In this document: piece by piece, positions 11,467 to 23,335 of the stretch | Layout of the letters: every line of letters begins with the position of its first letter | How positions within the stretch are numbered: position 1 is the first letter of the stretch | From: Ascarosepion bandense | Lineage: Eukaryota > Mollusca > Cephalopoda > Sepiida > Sepiidae | NCBI GenBank assembly: GCA_037127315.1 | Contig: JBBBDQ010001270.1 | Location: 4,467,001 to 4,531,000, forward strand | Direction: 5' to 3' | Length of the DNA stretch: 64,000 bases | Notes under the pieces: generated by a model | Seen by the model: only the letters and a program-made list of their open reading frames with translations | Databases searched by the model: none | Told to the model about the DNA's origin: nothing | Program-made: the position numbers and the translations under genes

Positions 11467-12319
11467 CAGAAATATTCCTAATGCAAAACTATTTTCCCCA
11501 TAGGGATTAATATAAAATTGATTAATCCGTTTCTGAAGTTCGTTCGTGACTTGAAATGTTCGTAATCCGAAATTATTTTCTCTATAGAAATCTATGTAAA
11601 GTACATTTAACCAGCAAGTTTTTTATAATTCAACCGGCAAGTGCTATCTGTGACAGTATTTTATTTTATTTCGCTTATTTTATCAGAATAAAAAAAATCA
11701 CTTCTTCCCGCTACACAAACTTGATATTTCTGATCATAACAGACTCCTCTTTGTACCTGCTCGTAATAAGCATAAACCTGTTCTCGACGGAGCTAAATCA
11801 CTGTTCGCTGATAGAATGAGACGTCGTATAGCTTCCAAAAAGTTCAGTTCTCGTGATTACCGGCGGCTCTGTAACATTGCGATGTACAAGTGCAAGTTCT
11901 CCATCTCTTCTCTCCTTAAGCAGTTTGTCATCTACTACTGATAAATCTTAATTCTTTGCTCGGAAATTCTCTTCCAACTACTTTCTCTATAACTTTGTTT
12001 GGCAACCAGTTACCACAGAAAGTAATGGCAGTCTATTGCGGTAAAATCTTCTGTCTAGTCAATCATGTCTCTAATACGTCTGTCACGTATGGCCACTGAC
12101 TGTTATTTACTGAGTTCAAGTTTGCCTCCCATGGCAACAAACTGCTATTGAGAAGTGACGATATTTAAACGTTTTAAAACATTAAGAATAAAAACAAAAA
12201 AGTAACGCTTGATAAAAAAAGGCAAACCGGAGAGAAAAGATAAAAATGATGCATCAGCAACCTGGTTTTCTTATGTAGTAATAAATATTCTTTTGATATA
12301 AGGTGCACGTTCAAGAGAA
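11467..12319. other. No recognised feature
   Basis: Contains a short SINE-A-like stretch near 12030-12115 (AGTCAATCATGTCTC and CACGTATGGCCACTGACTG), a decayed 3' end. The rest is unassigned. Confidence 0.4.
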
Positions 12320-12960
12320 TCAAATCTCAGAAAGTCGGTTCCAAGGAGGTTTTTCCGTCTGAAACCATCCTGCACATATATAAATCTACCATCCGCCCAT
12401 ACATTGAATACTGCTTCCATATCTGGTCGGGTGCTCCTGCTATCCACCTAGGGGTCCTTGACAAAATCCAACGGAGAATCTGTAATGTGATCGATCCCGA
12501 CTTGGCAGCTCAGATACAGTCATTTTTTCACTGACGCAGTGTGGCTTCCCTGTGTTTCTTTTACAAATACTTTAACGGCTTCTGCTCCAATGAACTTAGC
12601 TCACTGGTGCCCCCTATATATGAATTTACTCGTGCCACAAGATTATCAACTAGGTTCCACCATTTTACTGTGAAACCATTAAAATGTAAACGCAAATTCT
12701 ACTCCATCAGCTTATTTTCTCGCATTTCCCGCCCGTGGAATTCCCTTCCGTTTACTTGCTTCCCCCAGAGCTACAATCTCCAAGAATTTAAATGTAAAGA
12801 CAACAGTCATTTCCTGTTTCACTAACCTGCATCCTCTTTCTCTCATGCTCTTTTCTCCGTCCACGCCACTCTCATTAGTATTCTCATCTTTCTCTTACCC
12901 ATTTCCTGATACCCCCTATAACCTGTCACTCTTTCTCATAACTTTCCTCCTTCGAGATAT
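12320..12960 (+). pseudogene. CR1/Jockey-like LINE, RT C-terminus and 3' region
   Basis: Plus-strand frames encode the end of a non-LTR reverse transcriptase: HIYKSTIRPYIEYCFHIWSG, DKIQRRICNVIDPDLAAQI, then VASLCLFYKYFNGFCSNELS, RPWNSLPFTCFPQ and YNLQEFKCK. These are the conserved C-terminal blocks of CR1/L2/Jockey-like LINEs. One frameshift near 12535 separates the halves. The 3' region (12840-12960) resembles that at 22385. It is 5'-truncated and inactive; the clade is inferred from motif style only. Confidence 0.8.
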
Positions 12961-15132
12961 AATATCTGAAGTCACATTGTGTTTCGCATACAGACACACA
13001 TGGCACTGATTATGCATTTCTGTAAAAAACAAATAAATTTAAAAAAAAAACAAACAAAAATTTAAAGTTTTCCCAAATTTATTTATTTATTTATTTCCCA
13101 CAAAACATATTTTTTCATGCAACAACGAAATGACAAAAAATTAATAAAAAAATAACAGAACTATACAATAACAAACACATACACACACAATGTTGATATA
13201 TACAAGTTTGGTTAAAGAGCGACAAATGGTTCTTTTATAAGGATTTATTTATTTATTTTTATACATTTTTTTGTATTCCAGTAGCAATTTAAATTATACA
13301 TTTCCTACACCATTATTAAAGAGTGTTTCGTGTTTTTGCCGTGTCGGTTTCATCATTTTTCAAATATCGTGTCTTTACTCGTCATATATTTTAAGTGTTG
13401 CATCTTAATTCATATTTACGTCTAGTTTTCTTTTTTTTTAATTAAATATATTTGTTCCAAATTTTGATAATATTTATTTGGAATTTGAGTTTATGTTTAA
13501 TGTATTCTTTTCTTAATGGTATTTGTGCGTAAGATAATTAATACGTATTAACTTGCCTTATTTATTTATTTATAGTCGTATTCATATGTAATCGTTTTCT
13601 AAAACTATATGATATAGTATTTTTATTTTTATTTATTTATTTATTTTGTGCAATTGTAAAGATTTGTCCGATTTCTTGTTGCATTTTGGTTCGTTAGTAA
13701 TATGTTGGTAATATGTGATTTAACTGAAAATTAGTCTTTAACCAAACTTGTACAACATATATAAATTTATATAATGTGTGCGCGTGCGTGTGTACAGGAG
13801 TCGACTGAAAGTAATTGCCCCCAATTTGTTTCCACGGAAACTACCACAGATACAGGGAGCACAATAGCACTATTGGATTGAGCAAGTTTTCGACTGTAAT
13901 CAGAAACAAGGCCACCAAAAAGAGAAATATGAGATATTGGCGGGAACGTTAAATATTTTCTGCCATGACACCAGCATTAACCACTGACTTTGATTAAACT
14001 ATCAGCATCAGAAGTTGCTGCTTTCAGAACGTGACCCTTGTACATTTACCCTCATTTTTATATAAGCGAGAATGTATTTATATATAATTGGTATGTGTGT
14101 GTATGTCACTGTTGGTACTCATAAACGTAATTCTTTGTCATCGTCGTAATATAGTTTTTAAGGCAAATTACATCACATTGCAGTGTCAGTGTTGTGTCGG
14201 GCAAACGATTTTAATGGCGTCGCCCTGAAATATCAGCGGTTGTTTGATGAAGGAAAAGGAGTTAGCAATGCCGCTCATGAATTGACTGACAAATAAAATA
14301 AAAACAACCGGCTTTAACTATCGAAAATTTCCAAATTTCCTGACCATTCTTAAAATCTTATTTACTGGAAGCCATCACACGCAGACACACATTCGTATGT
14401 GCATACGATGCTCATGACTTAGGTTATTAACTCGTCTTATTTAGACAGACGTTTTATTATTGTCTATGTTATTGATCTAAAAAGGTTTCAATATATATAT
14501 ATATATAATTGATAAAATATAACTAAAATACGATATGCACACATACATTTAAATTTCAAATATGTTTCGTTTGAAAATTTTATCAGGCAAAAAACGAGAT
14601 TGTATATATTTGTTGTGGCTGCCTCAAGAAGTTATTTTCTGTACGTCTATTTATAATGCTAACTTTTAATAAAAATAGTCAAAAACTTTTAATGTAAATG
14701 AATATTTCCGAATTTTATTTTTAATATTATAATCCGTATCGAATGAATAGAGCTGTCACAAGTTCTTGAAGGCAAAGTCATATTGTAAATTCATGTGTAA
14801 ATTCGATGGTAGTTCAAACAATATTAAGTTTCGTTGTTACGTCCAGTAGATTTATATTATGAGAATATAATGAAATCATCATTTATGTATATTATGTAAG
14901 TGGTTTTTTTTTGCTTTGATGTGTTTTAATGAACCGGGTTTTAAAAGATCTATGAAAATTTCAGTGGGGTTATTATTTATCCTTTTCTAGAATTTCTAAA
15001 GTCCGGTCCATTTAAACAGTATAACTAAAAAATTCCATTCACCCAAGATACATGGATAACGTTCTTTTATTATATCCTCATAATATAAATCTATTAGACA
15101 TAATGAAAAAACTTAATAAGGTTGAACCTACA

Positions 15133-15136
<4 letters not shown>
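12961..15136. other. Long AT-rich stretch without recognised gene
   Basis: ATTT-type simple repeats (13080-13100, 13240-13260, 13560-13575, 13620-13650) and a short TA run (14491-14507) occur. No coding frame of support, RNA gene or known repeat family was recognised in these 2.2 kb. Confidence 0.45.

Positions 15137-15171
<35 letters not shown>
15137..15171. repeat. (TA)n microsatellite
   Basis: About 17 TA units. Confidence 0.95.
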
Positions 15172-15176
<5 letters not shown>

Positions 15177-16332
15177 GTATAGGATTCTGCCTCCGCATTA
15201 CCACCTCTACCCTTTACCAAAGCCCACATCATGATATTGCTTTTCTTTTTCTTTTTTTACATTGTTCTTATCATTAGGTTTTTTTTTCAAAGAACAATTC
15301 TCTTAATTTTTTTTTTAAAAATAAAACACTGCAAAAAGTAGAAAGAAGTTAAAACCACACCCACTCCACTCAAGCAAGGACATTACAGTGATCACTTAGT
15401 GAATAGCTTTTTTGGAAAAAAAATCTTCTTTAAGTCTTGTCAGTTCAAATTTGATTTGCCTTTTATGAAAATTTTTATTTCATGCTAGTCATTTCAAGTT
15501 AGGTTTCAAAATGTATTTATTTTAATAAAAAAAAAATTATTAGCTACTTTGTGCAAAATTTTGTTTTCGCTGTTGTTCAAGTTATATCTTTAGAAATTAA
15601 ATCTTCGGTTTTCTTTTCGTTCAATTTTTCATGTCATATTGATCTTGTTATTTTAAGAACAAGAGATCCAGATCTAAAAAGAACCGACAAAAATTCTCTT
15701 TAAAATTCTCTTATTTAAAATTACTTTTCTGTCGTCTGCTCTTCATTTTTTAAGACGACTCTTTCTTTTCACTTGTTTAATAGTTTTCTGCTAAATTAAA
15801 AAAAATCAGGTGGATAAAAAAAAGTGGGGGTTAAAGGAGAATAACTCACTTCTTGTTTCTCGAAAAACTTTGTTAAGAAAGCTTTTGTAATGATTCGTAA
15901 TAATAACTTATATATTCAAAAGATATTTATTCAAACGTAAAAGAAATAGACGAATGAAAAAAATAGGCAGCTCCACAACCTTAATTTAAAAAAAATTTTT
16001 TTCTTAATTTTTTTTCAATTATAATTCCCCCATTTTCTTTGTGTATATATTTAAAAAATAAGATATTTTGATTAATTACTTAAAATAGAAACGAGACCAA
16101 AAACGAGTTAGAACGAGATTTGAAACGAAAAAAATGTCTCGAAGAAAGAAAAGATACCTTATTGTATCTTAAGAATAGTGCAATAAGTGAATGCTTTCGT
16201 CAATAATACGTGTTTGATTTCTTTTTTTGGTTTTCCTTTTTTTTAACCTTAGTGCTTTTGGAAGTGAAAATTTAAATGTTTCCATGTTTTGAAGCTACAT
16301 CCAGCGTTTATACCTGAAAGAAAAATACAGAA

Positions 16333-16336
<4 letters not shown>
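15172..16336. other. AT-rich stretch without recognised gene
   Basis: Many short homopolymer A and T runs. No frame or RNA supported. Confidence 0.45.

Positions 16337-16384
<48 letters not shown>
16337..16384. repeat. (AAT)n microsatellite
   Basis: About 16 AAT units. Confidence 0.97.
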
Positions 16385-16387
<3 letters not shown>

Positions 16388-17154
16388 CAGTCAACCTAAC
16401 TAAATCACAAGAAATATATATATATAAAAAAAACAACTTGGTAAATATTTGTTCAGCTATACATGAAGACAAATCCAGATATGAAATTACCCCAACTCGT
16501 TGCTAGGTGGCATTCTATTCAGAACTATGAAAGGAAAGGACAGAAACTTACTTTTCATTTCTTTCTGTAGAATTCAGTAGTGACAAGACCTGTTTCCAGC
16601 AAGACGACTTCTTAATTTCACCCATCCACGTGGCACATCTCGCATAAATGCATACTTTTGTTCTAGATAGGAGGCATCTGTTTATCTAGCGAGATGGAGA
16701 TAGCTCAGGGTTTTGTCAAAATGAATTAATTTAGTGGTGAGACTGGAGTGATCTCTCCAGGGTACAAACGTGGGCGATGGTATATGGAGACCGCGCGCTG
16801 CTCAGATTAGATGCTCCCCATCTCTGTCGTACAGACATGACCCAAAGGTATACAGGGCATGACATTTTGCGAGAGCTGCAGGATTGCCAGAAAGTAGTTA
16901 CTGTTGACAGCAAGCCGTATCCGGGGCTTATCTTCGAATTTTCTGCCTGAAGTATTCAATAGACTTTTCTGTGTTTATATATGACAGCAAGGCAGCGGGT
17001 TTGAAAATAATGGTCTTTGTTCTCCTAGAAGGATTGCCTTCCTGAGCCATCGAGCGCCATCTACCCGAAGCAGCTAGTAATCAGGCAACAGTTTTCCGCT
17101 TTTGGGCATTCTTCGGTTTGAAGCTTGCTGGACTTTGTTGTAAGAAGCTATTTG
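16385..17154. other. No recognised feature
   Basis: Less AT-rich than its surroundings. A 60-codon minus-strand frame (16731-16913) matches no family I recognise and is not called as a gene. Confidence 0.4.
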
Positions 17155-17205
17155 AAACGTTTCGACCGTTTTACGCTCCGGCCTTCTTCAGATGCTAGGA
17201 ATTAA
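17155..17205 (-). mobile_element. SINE-C fragment with hammerhead-like core
   Basis: The minus strand reads CTGAAGA, a GGCCG/CGGTC stem and GAAACG, the core shared by SINE-C copies. It lies head-to-head with the plus-strand copy that begins at about 17207. Confidence 0.6.
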
Positions 17206-17206
17206 C

Positions 17207-17560
17207 TCAAGGACACATGGCCCAGTAGATATAAGCAGTGGCTAGTTTCAGTGACTTGACCGGAAGAGTTGTGAGTTCAATACCTGGCTACAGCTTGGTG
17301 AACAAATAACTCAAAGAGTTGAGTTAAAGGGAGATAAGTACACGACATCCGGAAATGTTCTTGTACATGGAATGAGAATGATATGCCACAATGATCGAAA
17401 TAAAGAGTTCGGTTCGGAATACCTAGCACCTGAACAATGCCGGATCGTGCAAATATCGAAACGTCGGGAATATTGCAATAAAGATGAGGACAACAGTCCG
17501 AACAATATAAATAATGTAAATACTTACCTCATCTCAGAAGTATAGACAAATATATAATAC
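17207..17560 (+). mobile_element. SINE-C copy, near full length
   Basis: It begins with GGACACATGGCCCAGTAGAT (A-box-like), then GAGTTCAATACCTGG (B-box-like). The body includes TTAAAGGGAGATAA and CAATGATCGAAATAAAGAG, a degenerate hammerhead-like core (CTGAACA...TCGAAACGTC) and a tail ending TACCTCATCTCAGAAGTATA. The tRNA-like head and the constant length of about 350 bp suggest a SINE. An alternative is a non-autonomous Penelope-type derivative. Confidence 0.65.
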
Positions 17561-17625
17561 TTATATACAGCACGGGTTTTTAAAGCTCCACCAAAGTTAA
17601 TAGATTTTGTTTAATATATAAAACG

Positions 17626-17626
<1 letters not shown>

Positions 17627-17684
<58 letters not shown>
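17627..17684. repeat. (TA)n microsatellite
   Basis: About 29 TA units without interruption. Confidence 0.97.
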
Positions 17685-17687
<3 letters not shown>

Positions 17688-17824
17688 TGCAAACATAGCG
17701 TCTGCTTATTTTTAATAAAATACGTTCATATTCACGGATAATCTTTCGCGTATTATTATTGAAAGATGTCAGAAATGAGCTGTAACTTTGACACATGTTA
17801 TTATCATTCATTTTTCAATGTATC

Positions 17825-17870
17825 CAAGTACTTTCAATCTCTTTCTGAGATCATCTTCAGATGTGTGAGT
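17825..17870 (-). ncRNA. Hammerhead-like motif, weak
   Basis: On the minus strand CTGAAGA is followed by a stem GATCTC/GAGATT and GAAAG. Helix III is minimal and helix I pairs poorly. It lies about 140 bases from a (TA)n array, like other hammerhead folds here. Probably a decayed ribozyme, or chance. Confidence 0.3.
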
Positions 17871-18239
17871 TATGGTAACAAAAATTAACCGCAAAACTGT
17901 ATTGCTAAAAATTACTGTCAATTTTTTTCTGCCTCAAATATAACGGTTGACAAATTGCTAGCTTTGATTAGAACGTGAAAATTATCCAAAATGGATTTTT
18001 TTTTTTTTGGAATTAAGTGTTTTAATGAATATTGCCTCAAATATCTGTGGTTTGCTTTTGCTGTTTTCTTGGTGTAAGATAGTTGTGTTATCGATCATTA
18101 TTTTTTTATATTGTGAATGTAGACAGGAATGTTGTTGTAGATGCCTAGAAATGGACGAATGGTCAGACAAGTGTAATGTAAGACGTCTTATTAATGTAAT
18201 TGTTGTAAAGCCACCATAGATATACATATAGATTAAATA

Positions 18240-18880
18240 TACAAATTTAGATTATCTACAAAAACCGTATTTATATACAAAAAATTATTCTGTACTGAAT
18301 ACGCATCCCACCCCTAACCTGTTCACCTAAGAAATCCTAAATGATATAGTCTAGTCACAAGAGAGATATATATATAAATAAAACTTACACTTCCCACACC
18401 AAAATTCTAAAGGTCAGTCAGCAGTACTTGTTCCCTTACCACTAAACCCCCACCAAACACACAATTGACGAGATATAAGAACAGAAATTTAAAATTTAAA
18501 ATTTAATAGAAAAAACGGTTTCCAAACTATGACCTAATTAATAATTAAATTTAAAAATTTAATAGAAAAAATAAATCTAAAGTTAAGATTAAATATACAA
18601 GCTTACATTAATTATAAAGACTCCGCTTAAATAAAAATATCCGACGCCAACCACTACCGGCTCTTCTAAGAAATCCATAAGGATATAGTTTAGTCACTAG
18701 ATAATAAAAACTTACACGGTTAAATCTATCTAGAAATCAAAGACTCTCATTAATCAACCACTTTAAAAAATACCCTCCCCAAAAATTCCAACGGTCAGAG
18801 ACTTATTCCCCTATCACTAACCGCCACCAAAACCTCTAACAAAACTAAATAAATATAAGGAAAGAGGATTTCCATTACTT
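18240..18880. repeat. Diverged direct repeats upstream of a hammerhead
   Basis: Two units (about 18310-18480 and 18650-18840) share blocks such as CTAAGAAATCC, ATATAGT.TAGTCAC, AAAACTTACAC, AAGGTCAG-like and CACTAA.C.CCACCAAA. They lie directly before the hammerhead fold at 18881 and could be the body of its host element. Confidence 0.5.
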
Positions 18881-18946
18881 TATACACCGCCTGATGAGAC
18901 ATTGAAGTTTCAATGTCGAAACAAACATACCTTTGTAGTGGATATA
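18881..18946 (+). ncRNA. Type I hammerhead ribozyme, complete fold
   Basis: A small self-cleaving RNA. The core boxes are exact: CTGATGA (18891-18897) and GAAA (18918-18921). Stem II pairs 18898-18905 with 18910-18917, all Watson-Crick. Stem III pairs 18921-18925 (ACAAA) with 18932-18936 (TTTGT) around a 6-nt loop. Cleavage would follow A18937 (GTA site). Stem I pairs 18887-18890 with 18938-18941, then TATA (18881-18884) with 18943-18946 across a small internal loop, as type I hammerheads need for loop-loop contacts. Such ribozymes are known from Penelope-like elements and retrozymes. The host element here is unidentified. I saw no mutation that should prevent cleavage. Confidence 0.8.
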
Positions 18947-19082
18947 TCTAGAATAATTATGTACATGTTCTAAAATATAATTTATAATAAATATTCACAG
19001 GTCTATATATTATATATCGAGCACTGTTTTAAATTAATGTTTTGGACGTTGTAAGAATTCTTTCTTCGTTCTGTATTCACTC

Positions 19083-19086
<4 letters not shown>

Positions 19087-19143
<57 letters not shown>
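19087..19143. repeat. (TA)n microsatellite
   Basis: About 28 TA units, starting about 140 bases after the hammerhead. Confidence 0.97.
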
Positions 19144-19146
<3 letters not shown>

Positions 19147-19360
19147 TTAAGCCGTCAGTTAATAGAATCAGCTATGAATACTATAGTAATGTTTCTAGAA
19201 TGTTTGTAAAAACAGTTTTTCATGCTTTAACACGTGCATGACCATGACATTACAACATATGAAAAATCCATTTTTCTCCATGTTTAAAAATAAACAGACA
19301 CAAAGTTTGCAATTTATTTAATCTGACATGTTTGAAATAAAATTTGCTGCCTAAATACAC

Positions 19361-19363
<3 letters not shown>

Positions 19364-19407
<44 letters not shown>
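19364..19407. repeat. (TA)n microsatellite
   Basis: About 21 TA units followed by CACGCG. Confidence 0.95.
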
Positions 19408-19411
<4 letters not shown>

Positions 19412-19454
19412 GCGTTGTATTAATTTATTCTACAAGTTTTCAAAATTTGGCATT

Positions 19455-19760
19455 ACGATTTACACTATTTACACCGATCGAACTGTTGTCCTCTTCTGCA
19501 TTGCCATATTAACGTTGTTTCGGCCGTTCTACGTACCCATCCTATCCTCTTCAGCTGAAATGCGTTATTTAATCCAGATTATTCTAATTCCACGTGACAT
19601 GGCATTTTGGATATCACAGTTTGAGTTCATTCCTTTTACTAACTCAACTCACCAAGTTTTTGTTCTCTTTGCTATGGCCAGGTATTGAACTCACAACTCT
19701 TTGGTTCAAGTCACTTTTCGGATTACTCAGCCAAAGCTTTTATCCACTGGGTTATGTGTC
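19455..19760 (-). mobile_element. SINE-C copy
   Basis: The minus strand carries the tRNA-like head (CACATAACCCAGTGGATAAA and GAGTTCAATACCTGG) and a degenerate core (CTGAAGA...GGCCGAAAC). Its head points toward 19760, where a plus-strand 3' portion of the same family begins. Confidence 0.65.
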
Positions 19761-19885
19761 CTTGGGGTTCTGTTTGAAATTCCAAATGTATATCACCTGA
19801 AGACGGTCGGAGCGTACAACAGCCAAAACGACGTGAAAATGGCAGTAAACAGGAGGACAATAGACTGAACAATGCGAGTCTCGTG
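19761..19885 (+). mobile_element. SINE-C 3' portion, head-to-head with neighbour
   Basis: It begins inside the family body (GTTTGAAATTCC) and runs through CTGAAGACGGTCGGAGCG and the GAGGACAATAG-type tail. It is 5'-truncated and joined to the inverted copy. Confidence 0.6.
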
Positions 19886-19904
19886 GGCCGACAGGTATCT
19901 CTCC

Positions 19905-20155
19905 TAGCCAATATTAAGCCTCGGAAGATGTCATAGTTTGGCCATGTCGCACGGCATTACAGCATCTGCAAGACCACCTTGCAAGGCAATCAGCAAGTGG
20001 AGACGGCAGCGCAAAAGCTGGTCAGACAACATCAAATAGTGGACGGACATGACAATTCCTGAACTCCTGAAAGTCACCGGTAATAGTTCATCATGGAGGA
20101 GGTGGTGTTTCTTCTGCCATCACGGCAAAAAAGCCACTAGGATACAAGTGGTAGA
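19905..20155 (+). pseudogene. LINE reverse transcriptase C-terminal tail
   Basis: Plus-strand frames give PRKMS.FGHVARHYSICKT, then RRQRKSWSDNIK.WTDMTIP, ELLKVTGNSSSWRR and a HGKKATRIQ end. This is the C-terminal tail typical of a second RTE-like LINE lineage common in molluscs. One frameshift and one stop break it, and only the tail is present. Confidence 0.7.
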
Positions 20156-20284
20156 TAAAATGAAATAGATCGAATAGATTGATAAATTTTAATTTTTGAA
20201 GATCGAAATTGTCCGAAAAGCAAGAAGCCGAAAAAAGTGTTTCGTAAGCGAGATTCCGGCTATGGGTTAAATAGCAGAACAGAT

Positions 20285-20465
20285 TAGTATTTGTCTATAT
20301 TTCTGAGATGAGGTAGTATTTACAGTATTTACATTATTTGGACTATTGTCCTCATCTTTATTGCCATTTGTACGACGTTTCGGCCGTTGTACACAACCCT
20401 TTATTACAATCACTCGTAGCAATGCCTCCATTGACAGGAACTGACTAACATCTATACTGGGCCAT
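20285..20465 (-). mobile_element. SINE-C copy, internally deleted
   Basis: The minus strand has the A-box-like GGGCCAGTA-type head and a deletion that removes the B box, as in the copy at 24206. It then continues with an ACAACGGCCGAAACGTCG core and the tail. It is head-to-head with the next copy. Confidence 0.6.
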
Positions 20466-20790
20466 GTGTCCTTAAGTCCTTCCTGTGACTTGACCTAAAA
20501 GCATTGTGAGTTCAATAACAGGCTACAGTAGTGGTGAACAAGTAACTTGCAGGGTTAAAGGGAGATAACCCATGACATCTAATCGAGGCATTACGACTCA
20601 AGTAATGAGGATGATATACCCCAGTGATTGTTATAAAGAGTTCAGTTCGAAATTCCTAGCATTTGCAGAAGGCCGGAGCGTACAACGGCCGAAACGTCGT
20701 AAAAATTGCAACAAAGATGAGGACAATAGTCCGAATAATGTAAATACTGTAGATACTACCTCATCTCAGAAATATAGACAAATATCAGTT
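20466..20790 (+). mobile_element. SINE-C copy, head-to-head
   Basis: It lacks the first A-box bases but has GAGTTCAATAACAGGC, TTAAAGGGAGATAACC, the core GGCCGGAGCGTACAACGGCC before GAAACG, and the tail ending ATAGACAAATAT. The stem of the core is perfect, but the leading box reads TGCAGA rather than CTGAAGA. Confidence 0.65.
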
Positions 20791-21400
20791 TTTCTTCTTG
20801 ATATTATTACAAACTCTTTAATTTTCAGAAATTCCTTGTGTATTAGTGGCTTTATCGCATTTTTAGAGCTAAAATGATGTAATAAAACAAAAAAAATACA
20901 TACCTCTCCCCCTTTCGTCTATCTTCTTACATCAGTGTCACAAGGGCTGAACACAAGGCATAAATAGCAAAGGAAAGCATGGAGAATAGGCCTTCCGCTG
21001 AGGAGGGCTTGGTCGTAGTACTTACTGTTGTACTCTAAGCAATGAAAAAGAAAAAAATAAAGATTTATATTCATGAACACGAAATGGATCTTATAAATAA
21101 CAATTTATCAAATTTATTAGTCATAAATAGAACTAATTTCACCCACAATTTCAATCTAAACAAAACCGCACTTATTAAAAAAGAAAATAACTTAAACGAG
21201 AAGTTCTTGGAAGTGAAACTTTCGATTCTTGCCAAAACTTACAGTCTACATTTTTTTCAAATATCGCCTTTTTTAAAAAGAAAGTTTTCTCTCCCAGGCC
21301 AACATATACGAACATAAAAATTTTTAAAAAATCAAGGAAAACAGTTAACCCAAGAACTGTAATTCAAAATAAATAAATACATAACTATTCAAATTATAAT

Positions 21401-21402
<2 letters not shown>
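20791..21402. other. AT-rich stretch without recognised gene
   Basis: A 91-codon plus-strand frame (21042-21317), rich in K, N and L, has no recognisable domain and looks like chance in AT-rich DNA. Confidence 0.4.
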
Positions 21403-21450
<48 letters not shown>

Positions 21451-21700
21451 CATTCACTTACGCACTGGTACCCTTGGGAAAGGTATTAATCCGTCCCTTC
21501 CCTCCTTCCCTCCAGTTATGGGTTAAATAACTGAGGTCTCTTGTTCATGCAATCTGTGGCAGAGGTCTACACCGATTGTTTGTTATCAGCAGTCCCAAAA
21601 AGTGTGGATGGTCCTACACAAGCCTTCACCACTTTAAACAATTCTTTGTGTGGTTGTAACTGTGTTAGACGCTCATAAGTCGAAATCGACGGGAGAGTCC

Positions 21701-21747
<47 letters not shown>
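21403..21747. repeat. SINE-A fragment between two (TA)n arrays
   Basis: TA arrays (21403-21448 and 21704-21747) flank a SINE-A body fragment (21449-21525, with GGGAAAGGTATTAATCCGTC). An unrelated stretch of about 170 bp containing CATAAGTCGAAATCGAC follows it. Exchange at TA arrays could have joined these pieces. Confidence 0.7.
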
Positions 21748-21751
<4 letters not shown>

Positions 21752-22202
21752 GAAATAAGAAAACAGAAGACTTATGTACTTTCATTCATTAGGGTTTAAA
21801 TTGCATCGCTTAGAGTCCTCAATGAATTATCATTACTTACAGTTAGCACTAAGAATATTTTAAAGCGTCATTAAATTGAAAACTTGAAAATTTAACGATA
21901 TCATTACTTCAGTTTATAAATACGTAGTGCAAAATAAAATTCTTCATTTAAATTGATAAAGTCCCTCACAGGACGAAAAGCCCTGAACACTCGCGCCATT
22001 TTCAACGTACGAGGTCGAGGTGTCCAGCAACACAATTCTTCGATCCAAACAGTCAGACTACACGCACATATAATTTTATCACAGTGGCGAAAGATTGTGT
22101 AAAACCAAATACTCTTTTTGGGAGATCCGAATAAAGAGAATCGGTTCACTTAATATGCTACAAGGTTCTCAAATGACCCTCACCTTTTGAAGTCTGACTT
22201 GT

Positions 22203-22382
22203 CCTCCTCGACCGGTTGCTACTCAAGGCTATAGGACATAGACTATTTTACTATTTACCCATAGCTAAGGGTGGGGAGAATAAACGAATCCTTGATTTCT
22301 CCTCCTCGACCGGTTGCTACTCAAGGCTATAGGACATAGACTATTTTACTATTTACCCATAGCTAAGGGTGGGGAGAATACC
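22203..22382 (+). repeat. Tandem duplication, 98-bp period, SINE-A-like core
   Basis: Two nearly identical units begin CCTCCTCGACCGGTTGCTAC. Their AAGGCTATAGGACATAGACT part resembles, in diverged form, the minus-sense body of SINE-A. They may derive from a relative that shares its central domain. Confidence 0.7.
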
Positions 22383-22384
22383 CA

Positions 22385-22722
22385 CTTCCTGAAACCCCCT
22401 ATAACCTGTCATTCTTTCTCATACCTTTCCTCCTATGTAACCCCCTGCAAAAGAGTGACAGTAAAATGCCTTGCTTGCGAGCGATATGATTATAAAAAAA
22501 AAAGAAGAAATTTCTATACTGTGAATATAAAGTGGAGGATCAATTCTACATTACAATCAAAATATAAATTCATCCCCCACTTTATGGCCACAGTCATCCT
22601 TTTCTTACCCACTTCCTGAAACCTCTTATAACCTGTCACTCTTTCTCATACTTTTCCTTGCAAAACAGTGACAGTAAAATACCTTGCTTGGGGCGATATG
22701 ATTATAAAAAAAAAAAGAGTAG
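22385..22722 (+). mobile_element. CR1/Jockey-like LINE 3' ends, two copies
   Basis: Two units (22385-22500 and 22585-22722) run from CTATAACCTGTCA through TTCTCATAC. They end in an AGTGACAGTAAAAT...CCTTGCTTG block followed by poly(A). This is the 3' untranslated end of the LINE family whose coding part is at 12320 and 48355. Confidence 0.7.
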
Positions 22723-22849
22723 ATGGGTTCACTTATCAAGTTAACATCCTTCCCTTGTCTTTTGAACAGGAGTAGATATGTTTCTCGTTTCCAGTTCAGA
22801 ATAGGTGATGACTTTGTAATGAAGAAAAGTTTCAAATATTAAGGTGATT

Positions 22850-23330
22850 TTCTAAGTTTGAGTCTGAGTTTTGTTTAATGGCATAGCAACACTTCTGTGG
22901 GTTATTTAACGTCAAAAAGGTAGGGACTTTAAGGAATTTTTTAAATGCTCGGTTATATTGAGAAAGTCGATTTAGATTTTGATGAAATTGTTTTTTTTAT
23001 TTTTTTATTTTAAAAAATGATATGTTTTCTTGTTTTGTATTCAAAATTATATTGCTGGTGATAATTTCTTTTTCCTTCAAAAATGTATTGTTGGTAATAT
23101 TTTTTCTTCAAAAATGTATATTTTTCTATAAAAGTCTATTTTATACTTTCATAGTGTTTTGACCTCAATGTGGGAGCTAACTATTTGCCAAAAACTGGGA
23201 CCCTAACAAGTGCTACCACTTCGGGTCAGGGTGGACCTGGGAACAACAGCATTTAAGAGGTGGTTACATTCGCCTCACAACCTCCCAGTTGGAGACCTTA
23301 CTGCCGGATGCAGTTTACCGTTATACCCAG
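22850..23330. repeat. Inverted copy of the 4430-4950 repeat
   Basis: Shared blocks include the AAAAATGTAT-type tandem motifs, the CATAGTGTTTTGA-type end and CGGATGCAGTTTACCG, all inverted relative to 4430-4950. Confidence 0.55.
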
Positions 23331-23335
23331 GACCG

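Noticed and set aside
16731..16913. 60-codon minus-strand frame in less AT-rich sequence
   Set aside because: No family recognised, short, and no splice or promoter evidence that I can judge.
21042..21317. 91-codon frame rich in K, N and L
   Set aside because: No recognisable domain; typical of chance frames in AT-rich DNA, with no repeat or conservation evidence.
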